From Qipengyuania sp. YIM B01966 (GTDB lineage: Bacteria; Pseudomonadota; Alphaproteobacteria; Sphingomonadales; Sphingomonadaceae), in the NCBI RefSeq assembly GCF_016461955.1, contig NZ_JADMNM010000004.1:147269-211268 (forward strand): 64,000 nucleotides of DNA, in the 5' to 3' direction. Of this stretch, positions 7,685-18,577 are shown piece by piece; the first letter of the stretch is position 1, and each line of letters opens with the position of its first letter. The notes under the pieces are model-generated. The model saw only the letters and a program-made list of their open reading frames with translations, was not told where the DNA came from and made no database searches. The translations under genes were made by a program, and so were the position numbers.

Positions 7685-10374
7685 ATATCCTCCACAGGTT
7701 CGCCGAAAATCCCCGCCCACGCCGCCGCGACCGTGCCGCGCGCGTGCCCGATCGCCGAAAGGAGCGCCGGATAATCACTGTGACCGCAGGCACGGGCCAG
7801 CGCGGCGGCGGCGGGTGGCGAGGGCGCGGCCAGATCGAGCGCGAGCAGGCGCGCGGCGACCAGCACCTTGCCCAGCAGCTGTTCGGCATCGCTGAGCGCC
7901 GGGGGCAGCAAGCCAGCCCCGACCAGCAGGCCAACCGCCTGCGGCAGATGCGGATCGAGCCCGGCGCCACCCTGTAATTGGAGGAAATGGACGATGAACT
8001 CGAGATCGACCAACCCGCCGCGCAGCAGCTTGACGTCAAGCGGCCCCTTGGGCGCCTTGTGCGCTGCCATCTCGGCGCGCATCGCCAGCACGTCGGCCCT
8101 GAGCTGCACAGCATCGCGCGGCCGCGCCAGCACCTCGGCAATCGCCGCCTCGACTTCGGCGCGGGCAGCTGGCGGCCCGGCGATCACCCGCGCGCGGGTC
8201 AGCGCCATATGCTCCCACGTCCACGCATCCTCGCGCTGATAGCGGGCGAAACTTTCGATGCTCGCGGCGAGCGGGCCCTGATTGCCCTGCGGCCGCAACC
8301 GCGTATCGACCTCGTACAAGGCGCCCTCGGCGGTCGGCACGCTGAGCGCGGCGGTGACCCGCTGGGCCAGCCGGTTGAAATAGAGCGTCGCGCCCAAAGG
8401 CCGCGCGCCATCCGATTCGCTCTCGTGCGAACCGCTGAACAGATAGATCAGGTCGAGATCGGAGGCATGGGTCAGCGCCCCGCCGCCCAGCCGGCCAAGG
8501 CCAAGCACCAGCAGCGCGCCGCCCGCGATACGCCCATGCGTCGCGGCAAACTCCGCCTCGGTAGCGGACAAAGCCGTGCGGATCGCCGCCTCGGCCGTGC
8601 GCGCCAGGGCGGCGGCAATGTCGGCCGGATCCTGCGCGGCGGCGATCAATTGCACACCGAGCGCAAAGCGCGTTTCACCGGTGACCACCCGAATCCGGTC
8701 GAGCACCGCCTCGTAATCGTGCGCGCCTTCGACCACCGCCATGCGCGCGGCCAGCGCGCCGGTATCGCCCGGCAGGTCGAAAGCCGAATGGTCGATCAGC
8801 GTGTCGAGCAGCGCCGGGCGCCGCGCCAGTTTCTCGGCCAGCGGGGGGGCGAGCGTCAGGATGGTGATCAGCTGGTCGAGCAGCGCGGGCCGCGCTTCGA
8901 GCAGGCGGAACAGGTTGATCGCCGAGGGGGCGGCGGCGAGCAGGCGTTCCCAGCGCAGCAGCGCGCCGGGGGGATCAGGCGCGTCTGCCAGCGCCGGCAA
9001 GAGCTGCGGCAGCAGCGCGGCAAAGGCGCGCCGGGCGCTTTCGGTGCGCAATGCGCGGTACCGCCCGTCGCTCCACCCCTCGATCCGCGCGGCGAGCTGG
9101 GCCTCGTCCGCAAAGCCGAGAGCCGCGGCGAGATCGGGCTGCGCGGCAGGGTGCAGACCACCATCAGCGCCGCCCTCGTCCGCGATCAGCGTATCGAAGC
9201 GCCCGCCGACCTGCTCGGTCAGCGCGTCCAGCTCCGCAATCAGCGCCGGCCCGTCCGCCAGCCCGTCAAGCCGGGCGACATTGTCGAGCGCTGGGCCATC
9301 CACCGGCAGCTCGTGCGTTTGCTGGTCGGCGACCATCTGCAGCCGGTGTTCGAGCGTGCGCAGCCGGTCATAGGCGGCGCCCATCTCGTCGGCGTCGGTG
9401 GCGCTGATGATCGCTGCCGCGGCCAGCGCGTCGAGCGCAGCGCGCGTGCCCCGGCAGCGTAGCGACGCATCGCGACCGCCGTGGATCAGCTGATGCGTCT
9501 GGGCGAAGAATTCGATCTCGCGGATGCCGCCGCGCCCATGCTTGAGGCTGAAGCCCGGGCCTGGCGCGGCCGGTCCGCGATGCGCGGTGCGGATGCGGCG
9601 GGTGAGCTGGCGGATTTCGTCGATCGCGCCGAAATCGAGGCTCCGCCGCCAGACGAAGGGGCGGATCTGCGCGAGGAAATCCTCGCCCGCCGCAAGATCG
9701 CCCGCCGCCGCGCGCGCGCGGATAAAGGCGGCGCGTTCCCACGGCAGCGCCGAACTTTCATAATGGCTCAGCGCGCCTGCCACCGGCAGCGCGGGCGGGC
9801 TGATTTCGGAGGCCGGGCGGAGCCGCAGATCGACGCGGAAGACATATCCGTCGGCGGTATTGTCGCCGAGCAGACGGACGATTTCGCGCGCATAACGCTG
9901 CGCCGCCTCGCCCGGCTCGTCCCGCTCGCGCCGGGCCATACGGTCGGGATCGTAGAGCAGGATCGGGTCGATATCCGAGCTGTAATTGAGCTCGTCCGCG
10001 CCATGTTTGCCCAGTGCCAGCGCGAAGAAGCCGTCGCTGGTGGCACCCGGCACGCGCTTGCCCATCGCCGCTGTGATCGCGCTATCAAGCGCGCGGTCGG
10101 CAAAGGCGGACAGCTCGCCCACCACTCTGGCCAAAGGATACGCTCCGGCAAGATCGCCAATCGCCAGCGCGGTGGCCAGCGCCAGCTTCTCGCGCCGGAG
10201 CGCAATGCCGGGATCGGCCGCGTCCGCCCCGGCAGCTTTCGCCCAAGCCAGCGCCGCCTCGCCTTCGCCCCCAGCCAACAACGCGGCCAGCTCGGGCTGG
10301 CGGGCCAGTGCCTGGGCAAGGAACGGCGCGTGCGCCTGTGCGCGGCTGATCGCGTTCTGCCACTCGCCATCCAT
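7681..10374 (-). CDS. glnE: Bifunctional glutamine synthetase adenylyltransferase/deadenylylase GlnE
   Basis: Controls glutamine synthetase by attaching or removing AMP in response to PII status. About 897 residues with the diagnostic two-domain architecture: an N-terminal nucleotidyltransferase (NYSSDIDPILLYD, deadenylylation) and a C-terminal one (THASDLDLIYLFSG, adenylylation), each followed by helical regulatory parts. Both catalytic Asp pairs are present. I start at the ATG at 10374 (MDGEWQNAISRAQ); the longer frame begins with a TTG and a Pro/Arg-rich artefact. It overlaps bcp by 4 bp. Together with the NAD-glutamate dehydrogenase at 18.6 kb it points to active nitrogen/glutamate control. 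Confidence 0.95.
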   Translation of the reverse strand: MDGEWQNAISRAQAHAPFLAQALARQPELAALLAGGEGEAALAWAKAAGADAADPGIALRREKLALATALAIGDLAGAYPLARVVGELSAFADRALDSAITAAMGKRVPGATSDGFFALALGKHGADELNYSSDIDPILLYDPDRMARRERDEPGEAAQRYAREIVRLLGDNTADGYVFRVDLRLRPASEISPPALPVAGALSHYESSALPWERAAFIRARAAAGDLAAGEDFLAQIRPFVWRRSLDFGAIDEIRQLTRRIRTAHRGPAAPGPGFSLKHGRGGIREIEFFAQTHQLIHGGRDASLRCRGTRAALDALAAAAIISATDADEMGAAYDRLRTLEHRLQMVADQQTHELPVDGPALDNVARLDGLADGPALIAELDALTEQVGGRFDTLIADEGGADGGLHPAAQPDLAAALGFADEAQLAARIEGWSDGRYRALRTESARRAFAALLPQLLPALADAPDPPGALLRWERLLAAAPSAINLFRLLEARPALLDQLITILTLAPPLAEKLARRPALLDTLIDHSAFDLPGDTGALAARMAVVEGAHDYEAVLDRIRVVTGETRFALGVQLIAAAQDPADIAAALARTAEAAIRTALSATEAEFAATHGRIAGGALLVLGLGRLGGGALTHASDLDLIYLFSGSHESESDGARPLGATLYFNRLAQRVTAALSVPTAEGALYEVDTRLRPQGNQGPLAASIESFARYQREDAWTWEHMALTRARVIAGPPAARAEVEAAIAEVLARPRDAVQLRADVLAMRAEMAAHKAPKGPLDVKLLRGGLVDLEFIVHFLQLQGGAGLDPHLPQAVGLLVGAGLLPPALSDAEQLLGKVLVAARLLALDLAAPSPPAAAALARACGHSDYPALLSAIGHARGTVAAAWAGIFGEPVEDI

Positions 10375-10482
10375 GGGCGCTGCCCTGCCCGCTCTGTCGG
10401 GCGGGCGCAAGCCGCGCGCTTGAGTGTCGCCCCGCGCTCCGGCAAAGGGGTGTCAGACCACGAAACCATGGGGATGAGGCCG

Positions 10483-12150
<1,668 letters not shown>

Positions 12151-12158
12151 GCGGCGCG

Positions 12159-13151
12159 ATGACGGCGATCATGCCGCCCGAATGGGCGCCGCAGGACTGG
12201 CTGTGGATTGGCTTTCCGCATGACGGCGATGAGTGGCCCGGCGTGCTGCCGCGCGCACAGGAACAGATCGCCGCTTTTGCCAATGCGGTCGCCGAAAGCG
12301 GGCAAGAGGTGCGGCTTATGGTCCGCGACGCGGCCAACGAGCAGCGCGCGCGGATGCTGGTCAGCGAACAGGTGACGCTCGAACAGCGCGCCTATGGCGA
12401 TATCTGGCTGCGCGATACCGGGCCGCTGGTGGTCTCCGCGCCCGATGGCACGCGCGCGGCGCGCCGGTTCGGCTTCAATGGCTGGGGCGGCAAATATCTG
12501 ATGCCGGGCGACGAGACGATCGGCGCCGAGCTGGCAGAGGATGCCGCCCTGCCCGTCACCGCGTATGACTGGGTGCTGGAAGGCGGCGCGATTGACGGGG
12601 ACGGAACGGGGCTGGTGGTGACCACCGAGCAGTGCCTGCTCAACCCCAACCGCAACCCGCAGATGCGCCGCGCGGAGATCCAGCAGGGCCTCACCGACGC
12701 GCTCGGCTTTACCCGCGTTTTGTGGCTCGGCGACGGGCTGCTGAACGATCACACCGATGGCCATGTCGACAACCTCGCTCGCTTCGTCGCGCCGGGCGTG
12801 CTGACGCTGCCCCGGGCAACGGGGACGGGCGATCCCAATGCCGCGATCTATGCCGATGCCAAGGCGCGGGCGGAGGCGTTCGGCGTATCCGTGCGCGAGA
12901 TACCCTCTCCCGGCCTGATCACGCGCGGCGATTTCGTCGAGCCGGCCAGCTACGCCAATTTCGCCATCACGACCCATCTGGTGGTGGTGCCGACCTTCGG
13001 CTCGCTGCACGATGCGGATGGGGTCGCGGCGATTGGCGAATTGTTCCCCGACCGCGCGGTGATCGGCCTGCCCGCCGACGCGGTGCTGGCCGGCGGCGGC
13101 GGGTTTCACTGTGCGAGCCAGCAGATGCCGACGGCAGGCTGGCGGGCTTAA
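12159..13151 (+). CDS. aguA: Agmatine deiminase (peptidyl-arginine deiminase family)
   Basis: Converts agmatine to N-carbamoylputrescine, a route from arginine to putrescine. The 330 residues contain the family landmarks: an early WIGFPH motif, the GDIWLRDTGP loop with an acidic substrate ligand, WLGDGLLNDHTDGHVDN with the catalytic His, and the C-terminal GGGGFHCASQQ with nucleophilic Cys at about 318. An ATG twelve bases later (MPPEW) is an alternative start. It follows the M28 peptidase by 8 bp, so the two are likely co-transcribed. No carbamoylputrescine amidase is next door, so the pathway partner must lie elsewhere. Confidence 0.92.
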   Translation: MTAIMPPEWAPQDWLWIGFPHDGDEWPGVLPRAQEQIAAFANAVAESGQEVRLMVRDAANEQRARMLVSEQVTLEQRAYGDIWLRDTGPLVVSAPDGTRAARRFGFNGWGGKYLMPGDETIGAELAEDAALPVTAYDWVLEGGAIDGDGTGLVVTTEQCLLNPNRNPQMRRAEIQQGLTDALGFTRVLWLGDGLLNDHTDGHVDNLARFVAPGVLTLPRATGTGDPNAAIYADAKARAEAFGVSVREIPSPGLITRGDFVEPASYANFAITTHLVVVPTFGSLHDADGVAAIGELFPDRAVIGLPADAVLAGGGGFHCASQQMPTAGWRA

Positions 13152-13186
13152 CGCTTTGTTAGCAGGAGAAGGGAGACAAGCGGGCC

Positions 13187-13318
13187 ATGGCCCGCGCAAT
13201 CGCCCTTGCCCAGCATCATACCGCCCGGCTGCCGCTGCACGATCTGGCGCGCTCGGTGATCATTGCGGGCTGCGCGCTGGCGCTGGCGCTGGCCGGCCCG
13301 GCGCTGCCGCACTTCTGA
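13187..13318 (+). CDS. Small hypothetical membrane protein, 43 aa
   Basis: An ATG frame of 43 codons plus TGA. A purine-rich tract (AGGAGAAGGGAG) lies about 9-20 nt upstream, farther than ideal. The N-terminal half is polar with two adjacent His (AQHHTARLPLHDLA); the C-terminal half is one hydrophobic segment with Ala/Leu repeats ending in GPALPHF. It follows aguA by 35 bp on the same strand and faces the DUF305 remnant. I do not recognise a family. It could be a real single-pass peptide or a chance frame in GC-rich DNA. Confidence 0.4.
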   Translation: MARAIALAQHHTARLPLHDLARSVIIAGCALALALAGPALPHF

Positions 13319-13325
13319 TACTGCT

Positions 13326-13750
13326 CTAGTGGTTTGAATGATCCGTCCCGGGTGCGGGGGTGCCCGGCGCTGCCGATGCTTCTGCCGCGGGTCCACGCGC
13401 CGCCAGCCATGCTTCCATTTCGGCAATCTCGCCCTTCTGCGCGGCGATGATCCGCTGGGCAAGGTCGCGCACCTCGGGATCCTTGCCATATTTGAGCGCC
13501 ACTTCGCTCATCTCGATGGCGCCCTTATGGTGGGCGATCATGCCGCGCATGAAGGCGGTGTCGGGATTGACGTGGATCCGCGCCATCCCCTCGTGCATCC
13601 GCTAGTTGACCCGGTCATAGGCGGCCTGCGCCTCGGTCCGGGCCTCGGCCGCGGCGGCATCCACCGTGGCGCCAGCCTCCTGCGCGCTCTGCGGTGCTTG
13701 CTGGCACCCGGCCAGCAACATGGCGACGGCCGTGGAGCAATAGACTTCAT
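13326..13750 (-). pseudogene. DUF305 lipoprotein gene broken by a frameshift and an in-frame TAG
   Basis: A strong ribosome-binding site (AAAGGAG) precedes the ATG at 13750, directly after thrS. From there the frame is wrong. One extra base would join MKSIA to STAVAMLLAGC, a perfect lipoprotein signal, and the frame beginning at 13721 then runs through EAGATVDAAAAEARTEAQ. That frame meets TAG at 13604-13602 immediately before RMHEGM, the usual core start. Downstream the DUF305 domain is intact to 13326 (FMRGMIAHHKGAIEMSE), including the His pair. DUF305 proteins are exported and often lie near metal-handling genes. With two lesions this copy is probably inactive, unless the 90-codon remainder is used or these are sequencing errors. 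Confidence 0.75.
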
Positions 13751-13751
13751 C

Positions 13752-15767
13752 TCACTCTCCTTTGAGATCGGGCGGCGTGGCCGCCTCGGTCAGCAGCGCG
13801 ATCGCTTCGGCCAGTGGCATGACCCGCTGGTGCTCGGCGCCCAGCGTTCGCAGCGCAACGGTGCCTTCGTCGGCCTCGCGCTTGCCGACCACCAGCAGGT
13901 GCGGAACCTTAGCGTGGCTGTGTTCGCGCACCTTGTAGTTGATCTTCTCGTTCCTGAGGTCGGTTTCGACCCGGATGCCCGCGCCGCGCAGCTGTTCGGT
14001 CACCTGCTGGGCATAGCCATCGGCGTCCGACACGATGGTCGCCACTACCGCCTGCACCGGCGCCAGCCACACGGGCAGCCGCCCGGCGAAATGTTCGATC
14101 AATATGCCGATGAAGCGTTCGTAGCTGCCAAAGATCGCGCGGTGGAGCATGACGGGGCGGTGGCGTTCGCCATCCTCGCCGACATAGCTCGCATCGAGCC
14201 GTTCAGGCAGCACCCGGTCGCCCTGGATGGTGCCGACCTGCCAGGTGCGACCGATCGCGTCGGTCAGATGCCATTCGAGCTTGGGCGCATAGAACGCGCC
14301 TTCGCCGGGCAGTTCTTCCCAGCCATACTGGTCGTTGGCCATGCCCGCTTCGGCCACGGCGTCGCGCATTTCCTGTTCGGCCTTGTCCCAATCGGCATCC
14401 GATCCGAACCGCTTTTCAGGGCGCAGCGCCAGCTTGACGTGATAGGTGAAGCCGAAATCGCGATAGACCTCGTCGGCCAGCGCGCAGAAGGCACGCACCT
14501 CCTCGACCACCTGCGCTTCGGTGCAGAAGATATGGGCATCGTCCTGCGTGAACTGGCGCACGCGCATCAGGCCGTGCAGCGCGCCGTGCGGTTCGTTGCG
14601 GTGGCAGCAGCCCATCTCGCCCAGCCGGATCGGCAGGTCGCGGTACGAGGTGATGCCCTGCTTGAACACCAGCACGTGCGCCGGGCAGTTCATCGGCTTG
14701 ATCGCCATCCAGTCGGCATCGGGCGCGACTTTCGGTGCGGCCCCGGCGCCTTCGGTGTCCACTTCGGGCACGATATCGGGCACCGCGAACATGTTCTCGG
14801 CATATTTGCCCCAGTGACCCGACTGTTCCCACTGGCGGATATCCATCAATTGCGGGGTCTTGATCTCGCGATAGCCCGCACCGTCCATCTTGCGGCGCAT
14901 ATACGCTTCGAGCTCGCGCCAGATGCGATAGCCCTTGGGGTGCCAGAAGACGCTGCCATGCGCTTCGGCCTGGAAATGGAACAGGTCCATTTCCTGCCCC
15001 AGCTTGCGGTGATCGCGCTTGGCGGCTTCTTCCAGCCGCGTGAGGTGCGCGTCGAGCTGCTTCTTGTTGAGCCAGCCGGTGCCGTAGATGCGGCTGAGCA
15101 TCGCGTTCGACTGGTCACCGCGCCAATAGGCGCCCGATACGCGGGTCAGCTTGAAGGCATGGGGGTCGAGCCGCCCGGTGCTGGGCAGATGCGGCCCGCG
15201 GCAGAGGTCATACCAGCCGTCACCCGAATGATAGACCGTTATCTCGCTGTCTTCGGGCAGTTCGGCGATCCATTCCGCCTTGTAGGTTTCGCCCTGCGCA
15301 CGCCATTTGGCGATCAGATCCTCGCGGTCCCACACCTCGCGGCGCAGCGGCTTGTCGGCGGCGATGATGCGGCGCATTTCGGCTTCGATCGCCGGCAGGT
15401 CTTCCTCGGTGAACGGGCCGCGCGCCGGATCGGGGGCGAAATCGTAATAGAACCCGTCTTCGGTCGCCGGGCCGAACGTGATCTGCGTGCGCGGGAACAG
15501 GTGCTGGACCGCTTCGGCCAGCACATGGGCGTAATCGTGCCGGGCGAGTTCCAGCGCATCGGCCTCGTCGCGGGCTGTCACCAGTGCCAGCGCGGCATCG
15601 CCGTCGAATGGGCGGGTGAGATCGCGCAGTTCCCCGTTAACGCGCGCGGCAATCGCCGCCTTGGCGAGGCCGGGGCCGATCGCGGCGGCGACATCGGCAG
15701 GCGAGCTGCCGGCGGGCATTTCGCGCAGCGAACCGTCGGGCAGGGAAATTTTGAACATCTCGGACAT
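13752..15767 (-). CDS. thrS: Threonine--tRNA ligase
   Basis: Charges tRNA-Thr in the cytoplasm. The 671 residues from the ATG at 15767 contain, in order, a TGS-like N-terminal domain ([20 protein letters not shown]), the editing domain with [11 protein letters not shown] and [13 protein letters not shown], the class II catalytic core with the zinc Cys motif [12 protein letters not shown] and [17 protein letters not shown], and a C-terminal anticodon-binding domain. Open frame upstream of 15767 is Ala/Arg-rich and overlaps the divergent hydrolase gene, so it is not coding here. The broken DUF305 gene starts 2 bp after its stop, with its RBS inside the thrS end. Confidence 0.97.
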   Translation of the reverse strand: MSEMFKISLPDGSLREMPAGSSPADVAAAIGPGLAKAAIAARVNGELRDLTRPFDGDAALALVTARDEADALELARHDYAHVLAEAVQHLFPRTQITFGPATEDGFYYDFAPDPARGPFTEEDLPAIEAEMRRIIAADKPLRREVWDREDLIAKWRAQGETYKAEWIAELPEDSEITVYHSGDGWYDLCRGPHLPSTGRLDPHAFKLTRVSGAYWRGDQSNAMLSRIYGTGWLNKKQLDAHLTRLEEAAKRDHRKLGQEMDLFHFQAEAHGSVFWHPKGYRIWRELEAYMRRKMDGAGYREIKTPQLMDIRQWEQSGHWGKYAENMFAVPDIVPEVDTEGAGAAPKVAPDADWMAIKPMNCPAHVLVFKQGITSYRDLPIRLGEMGCCHRNEPHGALHGLMRVRQFTQDDAHIFCTEAQVVEEVRAFCALADEVYRDFGFTYHVKLALRPEKRFGSDADWDKAEQEMRDAVAEAGMANDQYGWEELPGEGAFYAPKLEWHLTDAIGRTWQVGTIQGDRVLPERLDASYVGEDGERHRPVMLHRAIFGSYERFIGILIEHFAGRLPVWLAPVQAVVATIVSDADGYAQQVTEQLRGAGIRVETDLRNEKINYKVREHSHAKVPHLLVVGKREADEGTVALRTLGAEHQRVMPLAEAIALLTEAATPPDLKGE

Positions 15768-15836
15768 GGGCGCAGCCCTAGTGCCCGCGGCGCGCGCCTT
15801 CAAGGCTGGCGGTTGCGCCGCGCGGCGCGCCGCCGC

Positions 15837-16604
15837 ATGATGGCAGCGATGCACGATGTTTCCTGTCATACGCTGCCCGACGGGCGCCGGATCGCCTATC
15901 ACCACATTCCGGGCACCGGGCCGCTGCTGGTGTTCCTGCCCGGCTATATGTCGGACATGGCCGGCAGCAAGGCCGAGGCGCTGATGGGCCGGGCGCTGGC
16001 CGATGGGCGCGCCTGTCTGCTGCTCGATTATTCGGGCTGCGGGCAGAGCGATGGAGATTTTGCCGAAGGCACGCTCAGCCGCTGGCGCGACGAGGTGCTG
16101 GCGCTGATCGATGCGGTCGATACCGGGCCGGTGCTGCTGGTCGGCTCATCGATGGGCGGCTGGCTGATGCTGCTGGTGGGCGAGGCGCTGGGCGCGCGAC
16201 TCGCCGGCATGATCGGCATCGCCGCCGCGCCTGATTTCACCGAATGGGGCTTCACCTTGCCCGAACAGGGCCTGCTGGCGGCGGGCGAGACGCTCTATGC
16301 CGACAACCCCTATGGCCCCGAGCCGACGCCGACCCATGCTCGGTTCTGGGCCGACGGGCAGGCGCAGCGCCGCCTCGCCAGCCCGATCGCGCTGACCTGC
16401 CCGGTGACGCTGCTGCACGGCCAGCGCGACGCGGACGTGCCGTGGGCCACCAGCCTGCGGCTCGCCGAAGCGCTGCGTTCGGACGCGGTACAGGTGGTGC
16501 TGGTCAAGGATGGCGACCACCGCCTGTCACGCGACGAGGACATCGCGCTGCTACATGACACCGTGGCCGCGATGCTTGGCCGCATTGCCGGAGAGACCGC
16601 ATGA
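15837..16604 (+). CDS. Alpha/beta hydrolase
   Basis: A 255-residue serine hydrolase-fold protein without a signal peptide. The nucleophile elbow GSSMGGW, an acid in GQRDADVPW and the His in DGDHRLS form a complete catalytic triad. The N-terminal PLLVFLPGY holds the oxyanion-hole region. The compact form resembles the ABHD10/short thioesterase-like group, so an esterase or thioesterase role is likely, with unknown substrate. Start codons at 15837, 15840 and 15849 are all in frame. It is divergent from thrS and overlaps the next gene by 4 bp (ATGA), so the pair is translationally coupled. Confidence 0.88.
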   Translation: MMAAMHDVSCHTLPDGRRIAYHHIPGTGPLLVFLPGYMSDMAGSKAEALMGRALADGRACLLLDYSGCGQSDGDFAEGTLSRWRDEVLALIDAVDTGPVLLVGSSMGGWLMLLVGEALGARLAGMIGIAAAPDFTEWGFTLPEQGLLAAGETLYADNPYGPEPTPTHARFWADGQAQRRLASPIALTCPVTLLHGQRDADVPWATSLRLAEALRSDAVQVVLVKDGDHRLSRDEDIALLHDTVAAMLGRIAGETA

Positions 16605-17437
16605 TCGCCCCGCTGCTCTTGATCTTCGCTCAGGTCGGCCCTGCGCCGGGCGGGTTTCCGCTCGAACCGCTGCCGATTCCGCGCGCGCCCGCAGCGCCGG
16701 CGTCAGCCCCGGCACCCGCCGTGCCAGCGGACCCGCGCCTCGCCACCTGCCTGCGCAGAATTACCGCCGATGCCGCGGAGGGGGAACAGGCTGCCCGCGG
16801 CTGGGTGGCGGAATTGCCCAATTCGGCCGCCGCGCATCATTGCCTCGGCATTGCGCTGGCCGCGCGCGAGCAATGGGCTGCGGCCGGGGCGAGCTTCGTC
16901 GAAGGGCGGTCACGGGCCGCCGAGCCTGCCTATCGCGCGCGTCTCGGTATCCTCGCCGCTGCCGCGATCAGCGCCGGCGGCGAGCGCGAGGCAGCGCTGC
17001 CGCTGCTGGTCGAGGCCGAGGGCGAGGCGCGGACCGCCGGGGCGACCGAACTGCTGTCCGCCGCTTTGGCCGACCGGGCCGCGCTGCTGGTCGAACTCGA
17101 GCGGCTGGCCGAGGCGCGCAGCGTGCTCGCCCGCGCCCGCGCCGATCTGCCGCGCAATGCGCCGCTGTGGCTGCTGTCCGCGACGCTTGAGCGCCGTTTG
17201 GGGTCGCTCGACACCGCGCAGGCGTTGATCGTGGAGGCAGCAGGTTTTGCGCCCGGCGATCCTGAAATCGGCCTTGAAGCCGGGGTCATTGCCATGCTCG
17301 CCGGTGACGAGAACGCCGCCCGGCTGAGCTGGCAATCCGTCGTCGCCGTCGCGCCCGGAAGCGAGGCGGCGGGCATCGCGCAGGGCTATCTGGCGCAATT
17401 GCCGCCCGCTCCCGCCACGCCCGCGCCCGGTCGGTGA
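16601..17437 (+). CDS. TPR-repeat protein
   Basis: A 278-residue protein with an N-terminal hydrophobic stretch ([11 protein letters not shown]), a Pro/Ala-rich linker and then several 34-residue-like helical repeats (for instance ALLVELERLAEARSVLARAR and DTAQALIVEAAGFAPGDPEI) typical of tetratricopeptide repeats. It probably sits in the periplasm or on the membrane as a protein-binding scaffold. Two Cys in the first folded part (TCLRR, HHCLG) may form a disulfide. It starts inside the hydrolase stop codon and the LLM oxidoreductase follows after 7 bp. No specific partner can be named. Confidence 0.8.
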   Translation: MIAPLLLIFAQVGPAPGGFPLEPLPIPRAPAAPASAPAPAVPADPRLATCLRRITADAAEGEQAARGWVAELPNSAAAHHCLGIALAAREQWAAAGASFVEGRSRAAEPAYRARLGILAAAAISAGGEREAALPLLVEAEGEARTAGATELLSAALADRAALLVELERLAEARSVLARARADLPRNAPLWLLSATLERRLGSLDTAQALIVEAAGFAPGDPEIGLEAGVIAMLAGDENAARLSWQSVVAVAPGSEAAGIAQGYLAQLPPAPATPAPGR

Positions 17438-17444
17438 GCGGCCG

Positions 17445-18440
17445 ATGACCGCGTTTTCCGTGCTCGATCTGGTTCCCGTGCGCGAAGGCGGCACTGTGGC
17501 CGAGGCGCTGGCCGAGGCGGCGCGGTTCGCCCACGCCGCCGAGCGGGCCGGGTGCAAGCGGTTCTGGGTGGCCGAACATCACGCGATGGACGGCATCGCC
17601 GGCGGGGCGACCAGCGTGGTGCTTGGCCATATCGGCCAGGCGACGCGCACCATCCGCATCGGCGCGGGCGGGATCATGCTGCCCAATCACAATCCGTTCG
17701 TCATTGCCGAACAGTTCGGCACGCTCGATGCGCTGTTTCCGGGGCGGGTCGATCTCGGCCTCGGCCGTGCACCGGGGGCTGATGGGCGGATCGCCGCGGC
17801 CTTGCGCAAGGATCCGCGCATTGCCGCCGAACGCTTCCCTCAGGACGTGGTCGAATTGCAGGCCTTGTTCGCCGCCGATCCCCGGCTGACGGTGCAGGCG
17901 CCCCCCGGCGCCGGTGCCCAGGTCGAACTGTGGATGCTCGGTTCGAGCCTGTTCGGGGCGCAGCTGGCCGCGCAGCTCGGCCTGCCCTACGCCTTTGCCA
18001 GCCATTTCGCGCCCGATCATCTGGACGGCGCGCTCGACCTCTATCGCCGCACATTCCGCCCTTCGGCCGCGCTCGACCGGCCTTATGTGATGGCGGCGAT
18101 GACGCTGTTCGCCGCTGACACCGACGAGGAAGCCGAATTTCTCGCCTCCTCGCAGCAGCAGAGCTTCGTCCGGCTGCGCACCGGCAATCCGGGCAAATTG
18201 CCGCCGCCGGTTGCCGACTATCGCGCCAGCCTGCCGGGACAGGCGCAGGCAATGCTCGACCATCTGGCACAGGCCAGCGCCATCGGCAGCCCTGCGACAG
18301 TACAGGAGCGCGTGGCGCGGTTCATCGAACGCACGGGTGCCGACGAGATCCTCTTTTCGGGCGCCGCCTTCGATCCCGCCGCGCGCATTCGCTCGCTCGA
18401 GCTGGCGATGGCAACGCTGGGCGCCGCGCCGCCCCACTAG
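17445..18440 (+). CDS. LLM-class flavin-dependent oxidoreductase
   Basis: A 331-residue luciferase-like monooxygenase. The N-terminus (FSVLDLVPVREG) and FWVAEHHAM, GAGGIMLPNHNPFVIAEQFG, and LGLGRAPG blocks are the standard signature of the bacterial luciferase-like TIM barrel that uses reduced FMN. No cofactor-specificity signature for F420 is evident. It is the third gene of a short operon with the hydrolase and TPR protein. The substrate is not predictable. A 137-bp gap with a small GC hairpin at 18548-18559 separates it from the glutamate dehydrogenase. Confidence 0.92.
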   Translation: MTAFSVLDLVPVREGGTVAEALAEAARFAHAAERAGCKRFWVAEHHAMDGIAGGATSVVLGHIGQATRTIRIGAGGIMLPNHNPFVIAEQFGTLDALFPGRVDLGLGRAPGADGRIAAALRKDPRIAAERFPQDVVELQALFAADPRLTVQAPPGAGAQVELWMLGSSLFGAQLAAQLGLPYAFASHFAPDHLDGALDLYRRTFRPSAALDRPYVMAAMTLFAADTDEEAEFLASSQQQSFVRLRTGNPGKLPPPVADYRASLPGQAQAMLDHLAQASAIGSPATVQERVARFIERTGADEILFSGAAFDPAARIRSLELAMATLGAAPPH

Positions 18441-18577
18441 CTGCGCGGTTTTCCGCTACGGCGCTTGCGGCCTTGCGGGGCCGCGCCTATCGCCGGCGGG
18501 GCTGCATCGGGCGGCCGATGGCTGATATTCCTTCACCAGTTAGAAGAGCCCGCACGGGCGACGGGACATGACCGACC

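Noticed and set aside
7221..8141. Upstream extension of the DUF455 frame into glnE
   Set aside because: This part of the frame reads through the peroxiredoxin and glnE genes in another register; composition (Arg/Trp/Pro/Ser) is shadow-like. The GTG at 7220 overlapping the bcp stop is the natural start.
9481..10482. N-terminal 334 codons of a frame leading into the M28 peptidase
   Set aside because: Antisense to glnE and with no signal; the lipoprotein start at 10483 has an RBS and a lipobox.
13338..15836. Giant open frame that continues into the alpha/beta hydrolase
   Set aside because: It is antisense to thrS and the DUF305 gene; only the last 255 codons are hydrolase.
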